This document shows positions 35,670 through 44,034 of a DNA stretch of 64,000 bases, in pieces. The first letter of the stretch is position 1. Each line of letters begins with the position of its first letter. Under the pieces are notes generated by a model. The model searched no databases, had not been told where the DNA came from, and worked only from the letters and a program-made list of their open reading frames with translations. The DNA is from Allorhizobium paknamense (lineage in GTDB: Bacteria; Pseudomonadota; Alphaproteobacteria; Rhizobiales; Rhizobiaceae), in assembly GCF_030815125.1 (NCBI RefSeq), contig NZ_JAUSWH010000009.1, positions 62,001 to 126,000 of the forward strand, in the 5' to 3' direction. A program made the position numbers and the translations under genes.

Positions 35670-35893
35670 CCAAGGCTCGAAGATGCTACTGCATAATTCC
35701 TTAAATCGGAATCGATTTAAGGTGAAATTATGCAGCAGATTTAAAGTCTTACAGCATGCTTTGTGCGTTTGATAAAACGCACGGCGCTGTAAAGCATCCT
35801 CGCCTTGAAAAGATTTCGAATATCTCAAATGCATCGAAGGCTTGAGATATTCGAAAAGGGAATACGAAGAGCCATTTTCAATGACTCATCGTA
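35670..35893 (+). repeat. Family C mosaic repeat interrupted by a family A element
   Basis: Left part CAAGGCTCGAAGATGC (35671-35686), then the family A insert, then GCATCCTCGCCTTGAAAAG, the palindrome around TTTCGAATATCTCAAATGC and CTTGAGATATTCGAAA (35814-35856), and the outer hairpin GAATACGAAGAGCC...GACTCATCGTATT. Without the insert the order and sequence match the reverse complement of 3164-3287 closely. Confidence 0.85.
35687..35791 (+). mobile_element. Family A element (MITE-like), inserted in a family C repeat
   Basis: A 101-bp core flanked by TA on both sides. It contains two hairpins: CTGCATAATTCCTTAAATCG with its complement (35689-35734, one arm slightly altered) and a second around TGCGTTTGATAAAACGCA ending CGGCGCTGTA. 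Compared with the uninterrupted family C copy, the target GATGC-TA-ATGCATCC has become GATGC-TA-insert-TA-AAGCATCC, as expected from insertion at TA with a TA duplication. Confidence 0.75.
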
Positions 35894-37549
35894 TTATCCG
35901 AACAGCACGAAGCTGCTCTTCAACGTCACCCAGACACCCCAGACCAGCGGGATACCGACGGCCAGCCAGGCGAGAGCCGCCTTGGCATCCAGGCCACCCT
36001 TGCCGATGCCGAAGGAGCCGGTGGGACCGGCATTGGCCGCTGCCGACTTGGCCTGCAGGGCCGCCACTTCTTCATCCGACATGTACCACTTTTCCGGCAG
36101 GGGCCGGACCAGGGCGTTGCAGATCAGACCGAGCGCCAGCATGCCCGCAAGGATATACATGGTGCTGGTGTAGAGCGCCGGTCCCGGGGCGACACCGGCG
36201 GCGATCTGCGCCTCGCGGATATAGTTTACCACGACCGGACCCACGATGCCCGCCGTGGACCAGGCCGTCAGCAACCGGCCATGGATGGCGCCGACGAATT
36301 GCGTGCCGAAGATATCGGCGAGATAGGCCGGTACCGTGGCGAAGCCGCCGCCATACATCGACAGGATGATGCCGAAGGCCAGAACGAAGAGAGCCTTGGA
36401 GCCCATCAGCGCCAGGGTCGGCGCAAGCGCGTAGAGAATGATGCCGAGGATGAAGAAGCAGAAATAGGTGTTCTTGCGGCCCAGCTTGTCAGACATCGAG
36501 GCCCAGAAGAACCGGCCACCAATGTTGAAAAGCGAGAGCAGGCCGGTGAAGCCGGCCGCAATGGCGGCGATCTGCGCCTTGCCCGCCGGATCGAGCTGGG
36601 CAAACGCAACGCCCGGCTGGCCGATCAGGGAACCGGCAAAGATTTCCTGCAGCATGGGCGAGGCCATGCCGATCACGCCGATGCCTGCCGAAACGTTGAG
36701 GCAAAGCACAGCCCAGATCAGCCAGAACTGCGGCGTCTTGTGCGCGTTGCGCAGATGAACGTGGCGATGGGTGATCATGCTGCTCTTGGCCGCCGGCGGC
36801 GTCCAGCCTTCCGGACGCCAGCCTGCCGGCGGAATGCGATAGCCAAAGGCACCGCCCATCATGAAGACGAAATAGATCGCCGCCATGACCATGAAGGTCT
36901 GCCAGACGCCGGGACCGGCCTCGGACTTGAACACGCCCATCAGCAGGTTGGCGAGCGGCGCGCCGATCATGGCCCCGCCGCCAAAGCCCATGATGGCCAT
37001 GCCCGTTGCCATGCCGCGACGGTCCGGGAACCACTTGATCAGCGTCGATACCGGCGAAATATAGCCAAGGCCAAGACCGACGCCACCAATGACGCCTGCA
37101 CCCAGCCACATCAGCCAGAGCTGATGCGTCATCACGCCAATCGACGCGACGAGAATGCCGCCGCACCAGCACAGTGCCGAGACGAAACCCGCCTTGCGCG
37201 GACCGACACGCTCCAGCCAACCACCCCAAAGCGCCGCCGAGCAGCCGAGCAACACGAAGAACAGGGTGTAGATCCAGCCGAGATCCGCCACGCGCCAGTT
37301 GCAGCTGGTGGTGAAAAGCGCATCCATCAGCGTCAGGCTGGCGCAGCTTGGGTCCGTCACCGGCAGCGCCTTGCTGAGCGGCAGCCAGAACACACTGAAG
37401 CCATAGGCCATGCCGATGCAAAGGTGAATGGCCAGCGCCGCAGGCGGGACCAGCCAGCGATTGAAGCCAGCCTTGGCGATAATTCTTTCACGGTCCAGAA
37501 GACCGCCTGCCGGGGATGTCCCCACCCCGGATGAGCTTGTGACAGCCAT
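35894..37549 (-). CDS. OFA-family MFS transporter (oxalate/formate antiporter type)
   Basis: Major facilitator protein of the oxalate:formate antiporter family, 551 residues with about 12-14 membrane spans. A first helix begins WLVPPAALAIHLCIGMAYGFSVF; the loop between helices 2 and 3 has WGGWLERVGPRKAG and the central loop a long insert (about 245-290). The C-terminal cytosolic segment LPEKWYMSDEEVAALQAKS is followed by one more predicted helix. GGAGAGAAGGGT precedes the ATG. It lies 270 bp downstream of fdsD on the same strand, so formate or oxalate uptake for the formate dehydrogenase is a reasonable inference; sequence alone does not fix the substrate. Confidence 0.85.
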   Translation of the reverse strand: MAVTSSSGVGTSPAGGLLDRERIIAKAGFNRWLVPPAALAIHLCIGMAYGFSVFWLPLSKALPVTDPSCASLTLMDALFTTSCNWRVADLGWIYTLFFVLLGCSAALWGGWLERVGPRKAGFVSALCWCGGILVASIGVMTHQLWLMWLGAGVIGGVGLGLGYISPVSTLIKWFPDRRGMATGMAIMGFGGGAMIGAPLANLLMGVFKSEAGPGVWQTFMVMAAIYFVFMMGGAFGYRIPPAGWRPEGWTPPAAKSSMITHRHVHLRNAHKTPQFWLIWAVLCLNVSAGIGVIGMASPMLQEIFAGSLIGQPGVAFAQLDPAGKAQIAAIAAGFTGLLSLFNIGGRFFWASMSDKLGRKNTYFCFFILGIILYALAPTLALMGSKALFVLAFGIILSMYGGGFATVPAYLADIFGTQFVGAIHGRLLTAWSTAGIVGPVVVNYIREAQIAAGVAPGPALYTSTMYILAGMLALGLICNALVRPLPEKWYMSDEEVAALQAKSAAANAGPTGSFGIGKGGLDAKAALAWLAVGIPLVWGVWVTLKSSFVLFG

Positions 37550-37819
37550 ACCCTTCTCTCCTTGTTATGATGAAACACCTCACGCCGCCCTGAAGAGCAC
37601 GAGGAGTATTTTTGAGGCACCAGGCGGAAAACAGAGCCCGGCTATTCCAAATACGACACCCCAAAATCTCAGGGGTTATTGACGAATGACAAATCAGCTT
37701 TCAAGCCGAGGAACGGGTTTTGCCGCCATTATTTCGCAGGCGCACAAAAAATGGTTAGCAAATAGGGTGTTAATCGCTCTCACCTTTGAGGGTGTGAACC
37801 CTATGAGAACGATGTCTCG

Positions 37820-38080
37820 TCATGCCGGTATGCGCCCTTCCGGCTGCGCCACTTCAGCCGGGCGGCGAATGCGGGCGGCAGCTTCCATCACCAGCGGATC
37901 GAAGCCCTCTCCTCCCGCATCGATCATCTCGAAGAAATGCCGGCGCATGCGCGGTTCCCAGAATTTGTTGATATGCGTGGCAATGCCTGGCACCCGCTCC
38001 GCTTCCGGCTGAGATTTGAAGAAGGTGGCGATCTGGTTGGCCATGCGCACCAGTTTTGCGGCGGTCTCGTCATGCGACAT
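37820..38080 (-). CDS. fdsD: NAD-dependent formate dehydrogenase delta subunit
   Basis: Small fifth protein of the fds operon, 86 residues, without known cofactor sites. The family pattern is visible: KLVRMANQIATFFKSQP (9-25), THINKFWEPRMRRHFFEM (36-53) and a short C-terminal tail. FdsD is needed for full activity or assembly of the soluble molybdenum formate dehydrogenase in related bacteria. Its start ATG overlaps the fdhD stop by 11 bp (38070-38080), so translation is coupled. It ends the operon before a 270-bp gap to the transporter gene. Confidence 0.88.
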   Translation of the reverse strand: MSHDETAAKLVRMANQIATFFKSQPEAERVPGIATHINKFWEPRMRRHFFEMIDAGGEGFDPLVMEAAARIRRPAEVAQPEGRIPA

Positions 38081-38891
38081 CGGCTTCGTCTCCTCCCGTC
38101 ACCCGGTCTGGCCGGGTGAAAATCTCAAAATCCTCACCCCGGGCAATGCCGATCAACGTCATGCCCGCGGCCTCCGCCGTCTCGATGGCCAGCGCTGTCG
38201 GGGCGGAAATCGCCGCCAGCACCGGCGCGCCGAGAATGGCAGCCTTCTGCACCATTTCCACGGAGAGGCGGCTGGTCACCACCACCATGCCCTCATCGCC
38301 CTTGCGCCCGGCGCGCAACACCGCGCCCACCAGTTTGTCGAGCGCATTGTGGCGGCCGACATCCTCACGGATGGCCAGCAACCCTTCTCCCGGAATGAAG
38401 AAGCCCGCCCCATGGACGGCATGGGTTTCCCGGTTCAGGCTTTGGGCGCGGCCAAGCGCCCGCATCGCCTCATGAATGTGCTCGGGTGTTACGCTAAAGC
38501 CGGGCACAGTCACTTGCGGCACTTGCCGTGTCGCCTGCTCGATGGATTCGATGCCGCACAAACCGCAACCCACAGGCCCGGCCATGCGGCGGCGGCGCGC
38601 CACCAGCGCCTCGGCGCTGTCATCCTGAAGCGTCACCTGCACATCGATGCCAGCCCCGGCCTCCACCGGTTCCACCGACAGCACGTCGGCGGCGCTGGTG
38701 ATGATGCCTTCCGCCAGTGAAAAACCCAGCGCAAAATCCTCCAGATCCTGCGGCGTGCCCATCATCACGGCATGGGTGGAGCCGCCATAGGAAAAGGCAA
38801 TCGGCACTTCTTCCGGGACGATGCGGGAGGCCGCGGTGATGACCCCGGCCTGAAACCGCTTTTCCCGGACCGCCCGGCTGGCTTTTGTCAT
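38070..38891 (-). CDS. fdhD: Formate dehydrogenase accessory sulfurtransferase FdhD/FdsC
   Basis: Delivers sulfur to the molybdenum or bis-MGD cofactor of formate dehydrogenase. From the ATG at 38891 there are 273 residues with the sulfur-relay motif C109-G-L-C112 (GPVGCGLCGIES), GAGFFIPGEGLLAIREDVGRHNA-type block (about 160-182) and VVTSRLSVEMVQKA. GGAAGG precedes this ATG; a GTG at 38909 that overlaps the fdsA stop is an alternative. Position between fdsA and fdsD equals that of fdsC in other fds operons. Confidence 0.93.
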   Translation of the reverse strand: MTKASRAVREKRFQAGVITAASRIVPEEVPIAFSYGGSTHAVMMGTPQDLEDFALGFSLAEGIITSAADVLSVEPVEAGAGIDVQVTLQDDSAEALVARRRRMAGPVGCGLCGIESIEQATRQVPQVTVPGFSVTPEHIHEAMRALGRAQSLNRETHAVHGAGFFIPGEGLLAIREDVGRHNALDKLVGAVLRAGRKGDEGMVVVTSRLSVEMVQKAAILGAPVLAAISAPTALAIETAEAAGMTLIGIARGEDFEIFTRPDRVTGGDEADVA

Positions 38892-38905
38892 ACCCTTCCT
38901 TTCAC

Positions 38906-41785
38906 TCACTCCGCCGCCTCAAGCTTGCCGGCAATGCGGCGGGACTTGCGCGACAGGTCTTCATAATCCTGCTGCCATTCACTCGGCCCGTTAGAAGGCG
39001 AAACCTGCACCGCCGTCACCTTGTATTCCGGGCAATTGGTTGCCCAATCCGAGAAATCGGTGGTGATGACATTGGCCTGCGTGCCCGGATGATGGAAGGT
39101 GGTATAGACCACGCCCGGCGCAACGCGATCGGTGATCAGAGCCCTGAGCGTCGTATCGCCCGAGCGGCTGGCCAGCTTGATCCAGTCACCATCCTTGATG
39201 CCGCGCTGTTCGGCATCATGCGGATGGATCTCCAGCCGGTCCTCCTCATGCCAGACGACATTATCGGTGCGCCGCGTTTGCGCGCCGACATTATACTGGC
39301 TGAGGATGCGGCCCGTGGTGAGCAGCAGCGGGAAGCGCGGACCGGTCTTTTCATCCGTCGGCACATATTCCGTGCGGATGAACTTGCCCTTGCCGCGTAC
39401 GAAGCCATCCACATGCATGATCGGCGAACCGACCGGGAATTTCTCGTTGCAGGGCCACTGCACCGAGCCCATCTTTTCGAGATAATCATAGGAAACGCCC
39501 GCGAAACTCGGTGTCGTCGCGGCAATTTCATCCATGATCTGAGAGGGATGGGTATAGTTCCAGCCAAGCCCCATGGCCTCGGCCAGTTTCTGCGTCACTT
39601 CCCAGTCGGCATAGCCGTTCTTCGGTGTCATGACTTTACGCACACGGTTGATGCGGCGTTCAGCATTGGTGAAGGTGCCGTCTTTTTCCAGGAAGGTGGA
39701 ACCCGGCAGGAAGACATGGGCAAAGCGGGCCGTCTCGTTCAGGAAGAGATCATGCACCACCACGCATTCCATGGCCTCCAGACCGGCGGAGACATGTTTC
39801 GTATCCGGGTCGGACTGAAGAATATCCTCGCCCTGAATATAGATGCCCTTGAACGTGCCTTCGACAGCCGCATCCAGCATGTTGGGAATACGCAGGCCCG
39901 GTTCGTTGTTCAGCGTCACGCCCCAGAGCTTTTCAAAAGTCTCGCGGGTGGCATCGTCGGAGATATGGCGATAGCCCGGCAGTTCATGCGGAAAGGACCC
40001 CATGTCACAGGAGCCCTGCACATTATTCTGCCCCCGCAGCGGATTTACCCCCACGCCTGGACGACCGATATTGCCCGTGGCCATGGCCAGATTGGCAATG
40101 GCCATGACGGTGGTGGAGCCCTGGCTGTGCTCCGTCACACCCAGACCGTAATAGATCGCACCATTACCGCCGGTGGCGTAGAGCCTTGCAGCGCCGCGCA
40201 GGGCTTCCGCCGGAACGCCGGTAAACTTTTCCGTTTCTTCCGGGCTATGCGCGGGATCGGCCACGAAGGCCGCCCAATCCTCAAATTCCGACCAGTCGCA
40301 GCGTTCGCGAATAAAGGCTTCATCCGCCAGCCCTTCGGTGATGATGACATGGGCCAGCGCCGTCAGCACCGCAACATTGGTGCCGGGCTTCAGCGGCAGG
40401 TGATAAGCGGCTTCAATATGAGCGCTGCGCACCAGATCGATGCGGCGCGGATCGATGACGATCAGCTTCGCCCCCTTGCGCAGCCGTTTCTTCAGCCGCG
40501 AGCCGAAGACCGGATGGCCGTCAGTCGGATTGGCGCCGATCACCATCACCACATCGGCATGTTCGACACTGTCGAAATCCTGCGTGCCCGCCGAGGTGCC
40601 GAAGGCCTGACCCAGACCATAGCCGGTCGGCGAATGACAGACGCGGGCGCAGGTATCGACATTGTTGTTGCCGAAACCGGCCCGGATCAGTTTCTGCACC
40701 AGATAGGTTTCTTCATTGGTGCAGCGCGAGGAGGTAATACCGCCAATGGCATCGCGGCCATATTGATACTGGATGCGCCGGAATTGCGAGGCCACATGCG
40801 CGAAGGCCTCTTCCCACGTCACTTCCCGCCAGGGATCGGTGATGTTTTCGCGGATCATCGGGTTGAGAATGCGGTCCTTATGGCTGGCATAGCCATAGGC
40901 AAACCGGCCCTTGACGCAGGAATGGCCGCGATTGGCCTTGCCATCCTTGAAGGGCACCATGCGCACCAGTTCCTCGCCACGCATTTCCGCCTTGAAGGAA
41001 CAGCCAACGCCGCAATAGGCGCAGGTCGTGACCACCGAATGTTCGGGCTGACCGATGGCAATCACCGATTTTTCGGTCAGCGTCGCGGTGGGACAGGCCT
41101 GTACGCAGGCCCCGCAGGAGACGCATTCCGACTCCAGAAACGCCTCATGCGCGCCGGGAGAAACCCGGCTGTCGAAACCGCGTCCCTCGATGGTCAGCGC
41201 AAACGTGCCCTGCACTTCTTCGCAGGCCCGCACGCAACGCGAACAGACGATGCATTTCGACGGATCATAGGTGAAATAGGGATTGCTCTCATCCTTCGGC
41301 ATGTAACGGGCATTGGGCAGATCCCCGGCCCGGGCCTTGACGTGATTGTCGCCCTCATAACCGTAGCGCACGTCGCGCAGCCCGACCGCGCCCGCCATAT
41401 CCTGCAATTCGCAATCGCCATTGGCCGCGCAGGTCAGGCAGTCCAGCGGATGATCGGAGATGTAAAGCTCCATCACGCCCTTGCGGATCTGCTTCAGCCG
41501 TTCCGTCTGGGTATGAACGACAAGCCCTTGCGCAACCGGCGTGGTGCAGGAGGCGGGGGTGCCGTTGCGACCCTCCACCTCCACCAGACAGAGACGACAG
41601 GAACCGAAGGCATCCACCATATCGGTGGCGCAAAGTTTCGGCACCTGAATACCGGCCTCCATGGAGGCGCGCATGATGGATGTGCCGGCAGAAACCGTGA
41701 CCTCACGGCCATCAATGGTCAGCGTCACCGTTTCGGTGGCTTTAGAAGCAGGCGTACCGTAGTCGATTTCATGAATGAGAGACAT
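38906..41785 (-). CDS. fdsA: NAD-dependent formate dehydrogenase alpha subunit (molybdenum)
   Basis: Catalytic subunit that oxidises formate to CO2 at a bis-MGD molybdenum centre. In 959 residues: N-terminal 2Fe-2S ferredoxin domain (Cys in CATDMVDAFGSCRLC and SCTTP, about 52-80), a His-Cys3 4Fe-4S site (DHPLDCLTCAANGDC), two 4Fe-4S ferredoxin motifs (CIVCSRCVRAC and CVSCGACVQAC, about 180-235), a further cluster at CAYCGVGC, then the molybdopterin domains. The molybdenum-ligand Cys is expected in TCARVCHSPTGYGLG. Size and layout match soluble FdsA of Cupriavidus and Rhodobacter. It follows fdsB by 5 bp. Confidence 0.95.
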   Translation of the reverse strand: MSLIHEIDYGTPASKATETVTLTIDGREVTVSAGTSIMRASMEAGIQVPKLCATDMVDAFGSCRLCLVEVEGRNGTPASCTTPVAQGLVVHTQTERLKQIRKGVMELYISDHPLDCLTCAANGDCELQDMAGAVGLRDVRYGYEGDNHVKARAGDLPNARYMPKDESNPYFTYDPSKCIVCSRCVRACEEVQGTFALTIEGRGFDSRVSPGAHEAFLESECVSCGACVQACPTATLTEKSVIAIGQPEHSVVTTCAYCGVGCSFKAEMRGEELVRMVPFKDGKANRGHSCVKGRFAYGYASHKDRILNPMIRENITDPWREVTWEEAFAHVASQFRRIQYQYGRDAIGGITSSRCTNEETYLVQKLIRAGFGNNNVDTCARVCHSPTGYGLGQAFGTSAGTQDFDSVEHADVVMVIGANPTDGHPVFGSRLKKRLRKGAKLIVIDPRRIDLVRSAHIEAAYHLPLKPGTNVAVLTALAHVIITEGLADEAFIRERCDWSEFEDWAAFVADPAHSPEETEKFTGVPAEALRGAARLYATGGNGAIYYGLGVTEHSQGSTTVMAIANLAMATGNIGRPGVGVNPLRGQNNVQGSCDMGSFPHELPGYRHISDDATRETFEKLWGVTLNNEPGLRIPNMLDAAVEGTFKGIYIQGEDILQSDPDTKHVSAGLEAMECVVVHDLFLNETARFAHVFLPGSTFLEKDGTFTNAERRINRVRKVMTPKNGYADWEVTQKLAEAMGLGWNYTHPSQIMDEIAATTPSFAGVSYDYLEKMGSVQWPCNEKFPVGSPIMHVDGFVRGKGKFIRTEYVPTDEKTGPRFPLLLTTGRILSQYNVGAQTRRTDNVVWHEEDRLEIHPHDAEQRGIKDGDWIKLASRSGDTTLRALITDRVAPGVVYTTFHHPGTQANVITTDFSDWATNCPEYKVTAVQVSPSNGPSEWQQDYEDLSRKSRRIAGKLEAAE

Positions 41786-41790
41786 GGAGA

Positions 41791-43347
41791 TTACTCCGCA
41801 GCTTCAACGAGGGGTGCCGGCTGAAAATCCTCCGGGAAATGCGTCATCGCACTCATCACCGGATAGGGCGTGAAACCGCCCAGCGCGCACAGCGACCCGA
41901 ATTTCATGGTGTTGCACAGATCGGCCAGCAGGGCCTTGTTCTTCTCAGGCTCGATACCGCGCGCGATGCGATCCACGGTTTCCACACCGCGCGTCGAGCC
42001 GATGCGGCAAGGCGTGCATTTACCACAGCTTTCCACGGCGCAGAACTCCATGGCAAAACGGGCCTGTTTCAACATGTCCGCCGTGTCGTCGAAAACCACG
42101 ATCCCGGCATGACCGATCAACCCGCCTCTGGCGGCAAAGGCTTCGTAATCGAACACCGTATCGAAGAGCGACGGCGGGAAATAGGCCCCCAGCGGCCCAC
42201 CCACCTGCACGGCCTTGACCGGACGGCCCGATAGCGTGCCGCCGCCGATGTCGTTGACGATTTCCCCTAGTGTCAGGCCAAAAGCCGTCTCATAAAGGCC
42301 GCCATGCTTTACGTTTCCGGCAATCTGGATCGGAATGGTGCCATGGGATTTGCCGACACCGTAATCGCGGTAGAAGGATGCGCCCCGGTCCATGATCACC
42401 GGAATGGAGGCCAGCGACATGACATTATTCACCACCGTCGGCTTGCCGAACAGGCCTTCCAGCGCAGGCAGCGGCGGCTTGGCCCGCACCACGCCGCGCT
42501 TCCCCTCAAGGCTGTTCAGCAGCGAGGTCTCCTCGCCGCAGACATAGGCGCCCGCCCCTTCCCGCACCTCCATATCGAAGGCGTAAGGCGAACCCAGCAC
42601 CGAAGGTCCGAGAATGCCAGCCTGGCGCGCCAGTTCAATGGCCTGCCGCATCGTCGCGATCGCATGCGGATATTCCGAGCGCGTATAGACATAGCCCCTG
42701 GTGGCGCCCACCGCGATCCCGGCAATCACCATGCCTTCGATCAGCACGAAGGGATCGCCTTCCATGATCATCCGGTCGGCAAAGGTGCCGCTATCGCCTT
42801 CATCGGCATTGCAGACGATGTATTTCTGGTCGGCACTGGCATCCGCCACCGTCTTCCATTTCACACCGGTCGGGAAACCGGCGCCGCCACGTCCGCGCAG
42901 ACCACTCTCCGTGACCTGTTTGACGATATCGGCCGGGGCGAGGCCAAGGGCCTTTTCCAGCCCCTTCAGCCCCTGATAATGCCGGTAGTCCGCCAGCGAC
43001 AAGGGATCGGTCACGCCACAGCGGGAAAAGGTCAGCCGCGTCTGGTTTTTGAGGAAAGGCATTTCCCTGGTCAGCCCGTGGGCCAGCGGATGCGCGCCAC
43101 CGGTGAGAAAACCGGCATCGAAGAGCGACGGCACATCGGACGCCTTCACCGGACCATAGGCGACGCGCCCGTGCTCCGTGCGCACCTCGACCAGCACCTC
43201 CAGCCACAGAAGACCACGCGAGCCGTTGCGAACAATCGTGACATCCAGCTTGCGGGCCTCTGCCTCACGGGCAATCGCCGCAGCCACCTTATCGGCACCG
43301 ACGGCCAGGGACGCGGCATCACGGGGCACAAAAACAGTCACACTCAT
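41791..43347 (-). CDS. fdsB: NAD-dependent formate dehydrogenase beta subunit (NADH site)
   Basis: NuoF-like flavoprotein carrying FMN, the NAD+ site and a 4Fe-4S cluster, passing electrons from the alpha subunit to NAD+. The 518-residue protein has an N-terminal thioredoxin-like region (about 1-115), the Gly-rich NADH/FMN site GLRGRGGAGFPTGVKW (about 149-164), NADEGDSGTFADR, GAGAYVCGEETSLLNSLEG, and the cluster motif ESCGKCTPCRIGSTRG near 435-450. Overlap of 4 bp with the fdsG stop suggests coupled translation. Confidence 0.95.
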   Translation of the reverse strand: MSVTVFVPRDAASLAVGADKVAAAIAREAEARKLDVTIVRNGSRGLLWLEVLVEVRTEHGRVAYGPVKASDVPSLFDAGFLTGGAHPLAHGLTREMPFLKNQTRLTFSRCGVTDPLSLADYRHYQGLKGLEKALGLAPADIVKQVTESGLRGRGGAGFPTGVKWKTVADASADQKYIVCNADEGDSGTFADRMIMEGDPFVLIEGMVIAGIAVGATRGYVYTRSEYPHAIATMRQAIELARQAGILGPSVLGSPYAFDMEVREGAGAYVCGEETSLLNSLEGKRGVVRAKPPLPALEGLFGKPTVVNNVMSLASIPVIMDRGASFYRDYGVGKSHGTIPIQIAGNVKHGGLYETAFGLTLGEIVNDIGGGTLSGRPVKAVQVGGPLGAYFPPSLFDTVFDYEAFAARGGLIGHAGIVVFDDTADMLKQARFAMEFCAVESCGKCTPCRIGSTRGVETVDRIARGIEPEKNKALLADLCNTMKFGSLCALGGFTPYPVMSAMTHFPEDFQPAPLVEAAE

Positions 43348-43823
43348 CGGCTGACCTCCTTCAGGAGGCCGGTCAGACAGTGCTCATCCAGCCGGGCATG
43401 AACCTCGCCATCCAGCATGGCAGCGGGGGCCTGGGCACAGAGGCCGAGACAGAAGACAGGCTCCAGCGTCACCGCGCCATCGGCAGTGGTTTCATGCCAG
43501 TCAATGCCGAGCATGGTCTTCACCCGTTCGGCAAGAGGCTCACCATTCATCGACTGGCAAGCCTCGGCGCGACAAAGTTTCAGCACATGACGGCCGGTGG
43601 GATGGTCACGAAAATCATGATAGAAGGTCACGACACCATGCACTTCGGCGCGCGAAAGATTGAGCGCAGTGGCAATCATCTGCTTGGCGTACTCGGGAAT
43701 ATAGCCGAATTCCCGCTGAACACCGTGAAGAATGGGCAAAAGCGGCCCTTCACTCTGCCGGAATTCCTCAATGATTGCCGCGATTGCGGCAAGGTCGCCG
43801 TCTGCGGCAGCCCTTATATTCAT
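43344..43823 (-). CDS. fdsG: NAD-dependent formate dehydrogenase gamma subunit
   Basis: NuoE-like 2Fe-2S subunit and first gene of the fds operon. From the ATG at 43823 there are 159 residues: a helical N-terminus (ILHGVQREFGYIPE, 31-44) and a thioredoxin-like fold with the cluster ligands C84-X4-C89 and C125-X3-C129 (LKLCRAEACQ, PVFCLGLCA). GGAGG five bases before this ATG fixes the start, though the frame runs open to 44009. Upstream come a decayed family C repeat and a dyad that may be the regulator's binding site. Confidence 0.93.
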   Translation of the reverse strand: MNIRAAADGDLAAIAAIIEEFRQSEGPLLPILHGVQREFGYIPEYAKQMIATALNLSRAEVHGVVTFYHDFRDHPTGRHVLKLCRAEACQSMNGEPLAERVKTMLGIDWHETTADGAVTLEPVFCLGLCAQAPAAMLDGEVHARLDEHCLTGLLKEVSR

Positions 43824-43879
43824 GCTGACCTCCACCCTGTGGGCAGCCATCCGAAACGCAGACAGCCTCCACTCAACCC

Positions 43880-43957
43880 AAGCCGCGAAGATGCTTGCGC
43901 ATCCTCGACTTGAAAGATTCCGAATACGCAGCGTCATCTTCAATGCCGCGACGTATA
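43880..43957 (+). repeat. Short, diverged family C repeat
   Basis: CAAGCCGCGAAGATGCTTGCGCATCCTCGACTTGAAAG followed at once by the outer hairpin CGAATACGCAGCG...CAATGCCGCGACGTATA. The middle palindrome of the longer copies is absent, showing that the family is modular. It lies in the fds promoter region. Confidence 0.6.
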
Positions 43958-44001
43958 ACACCTCCCGCGCCGAACCCCGGGGACATCCGGCATGTGTTCG
44001 A

Positions 44002-44017
44002 CTTGTCATTGCACAAG
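44002..44017. promoter_or_regulatory. Candidate operator of the fds LysR regulator
   Basis: CTTGTCATTGCACAAG is a perfect 5-bp dyad with a 6-base spacer and contains two overlapping T-N11-A matches, the general LysR-type pattern. It lies between the lysR stop and fdsG, about 180 bp upstream of the fdsG start. Confidence 0.4.
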
Positions 44018-44034
44018 AATGGAGAAGCCTGGAG

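Larger units (their letters stand above)
35429..35893. other. Intergenic region with terminator and nested repeats
   Basis: About 465 bp between the reductase gene start and the stop of the transporter gene. From 35429 to 35615 nothing clear was seen except a short GCGGC...GCCGC hairpin near 35463-35478; the rest is a terminator and nested repeats, listed separately. Confidence 0.6.

Noticed and set aside
37686-38012. A 108-codon rightward frame beginning MTNQLSSRG before fdsD
   Set aside because: Most of it is antisense to fdsD and it lacks a ribosome site.
38885-41824. A 979-codon open frame antisense to fdsA
   Set aside because: The minus-strand product has all cofactor motifs of FdsA; the antisense product is rich in His, Arg and Gly without recognisable domains.
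43824-44009. N-terminal extension of FdsG by 62 codons
   Set aside because: It runs through a palindromic repeat and the candidate operator, and a strong GGAGG precedes the ATG at 43823.
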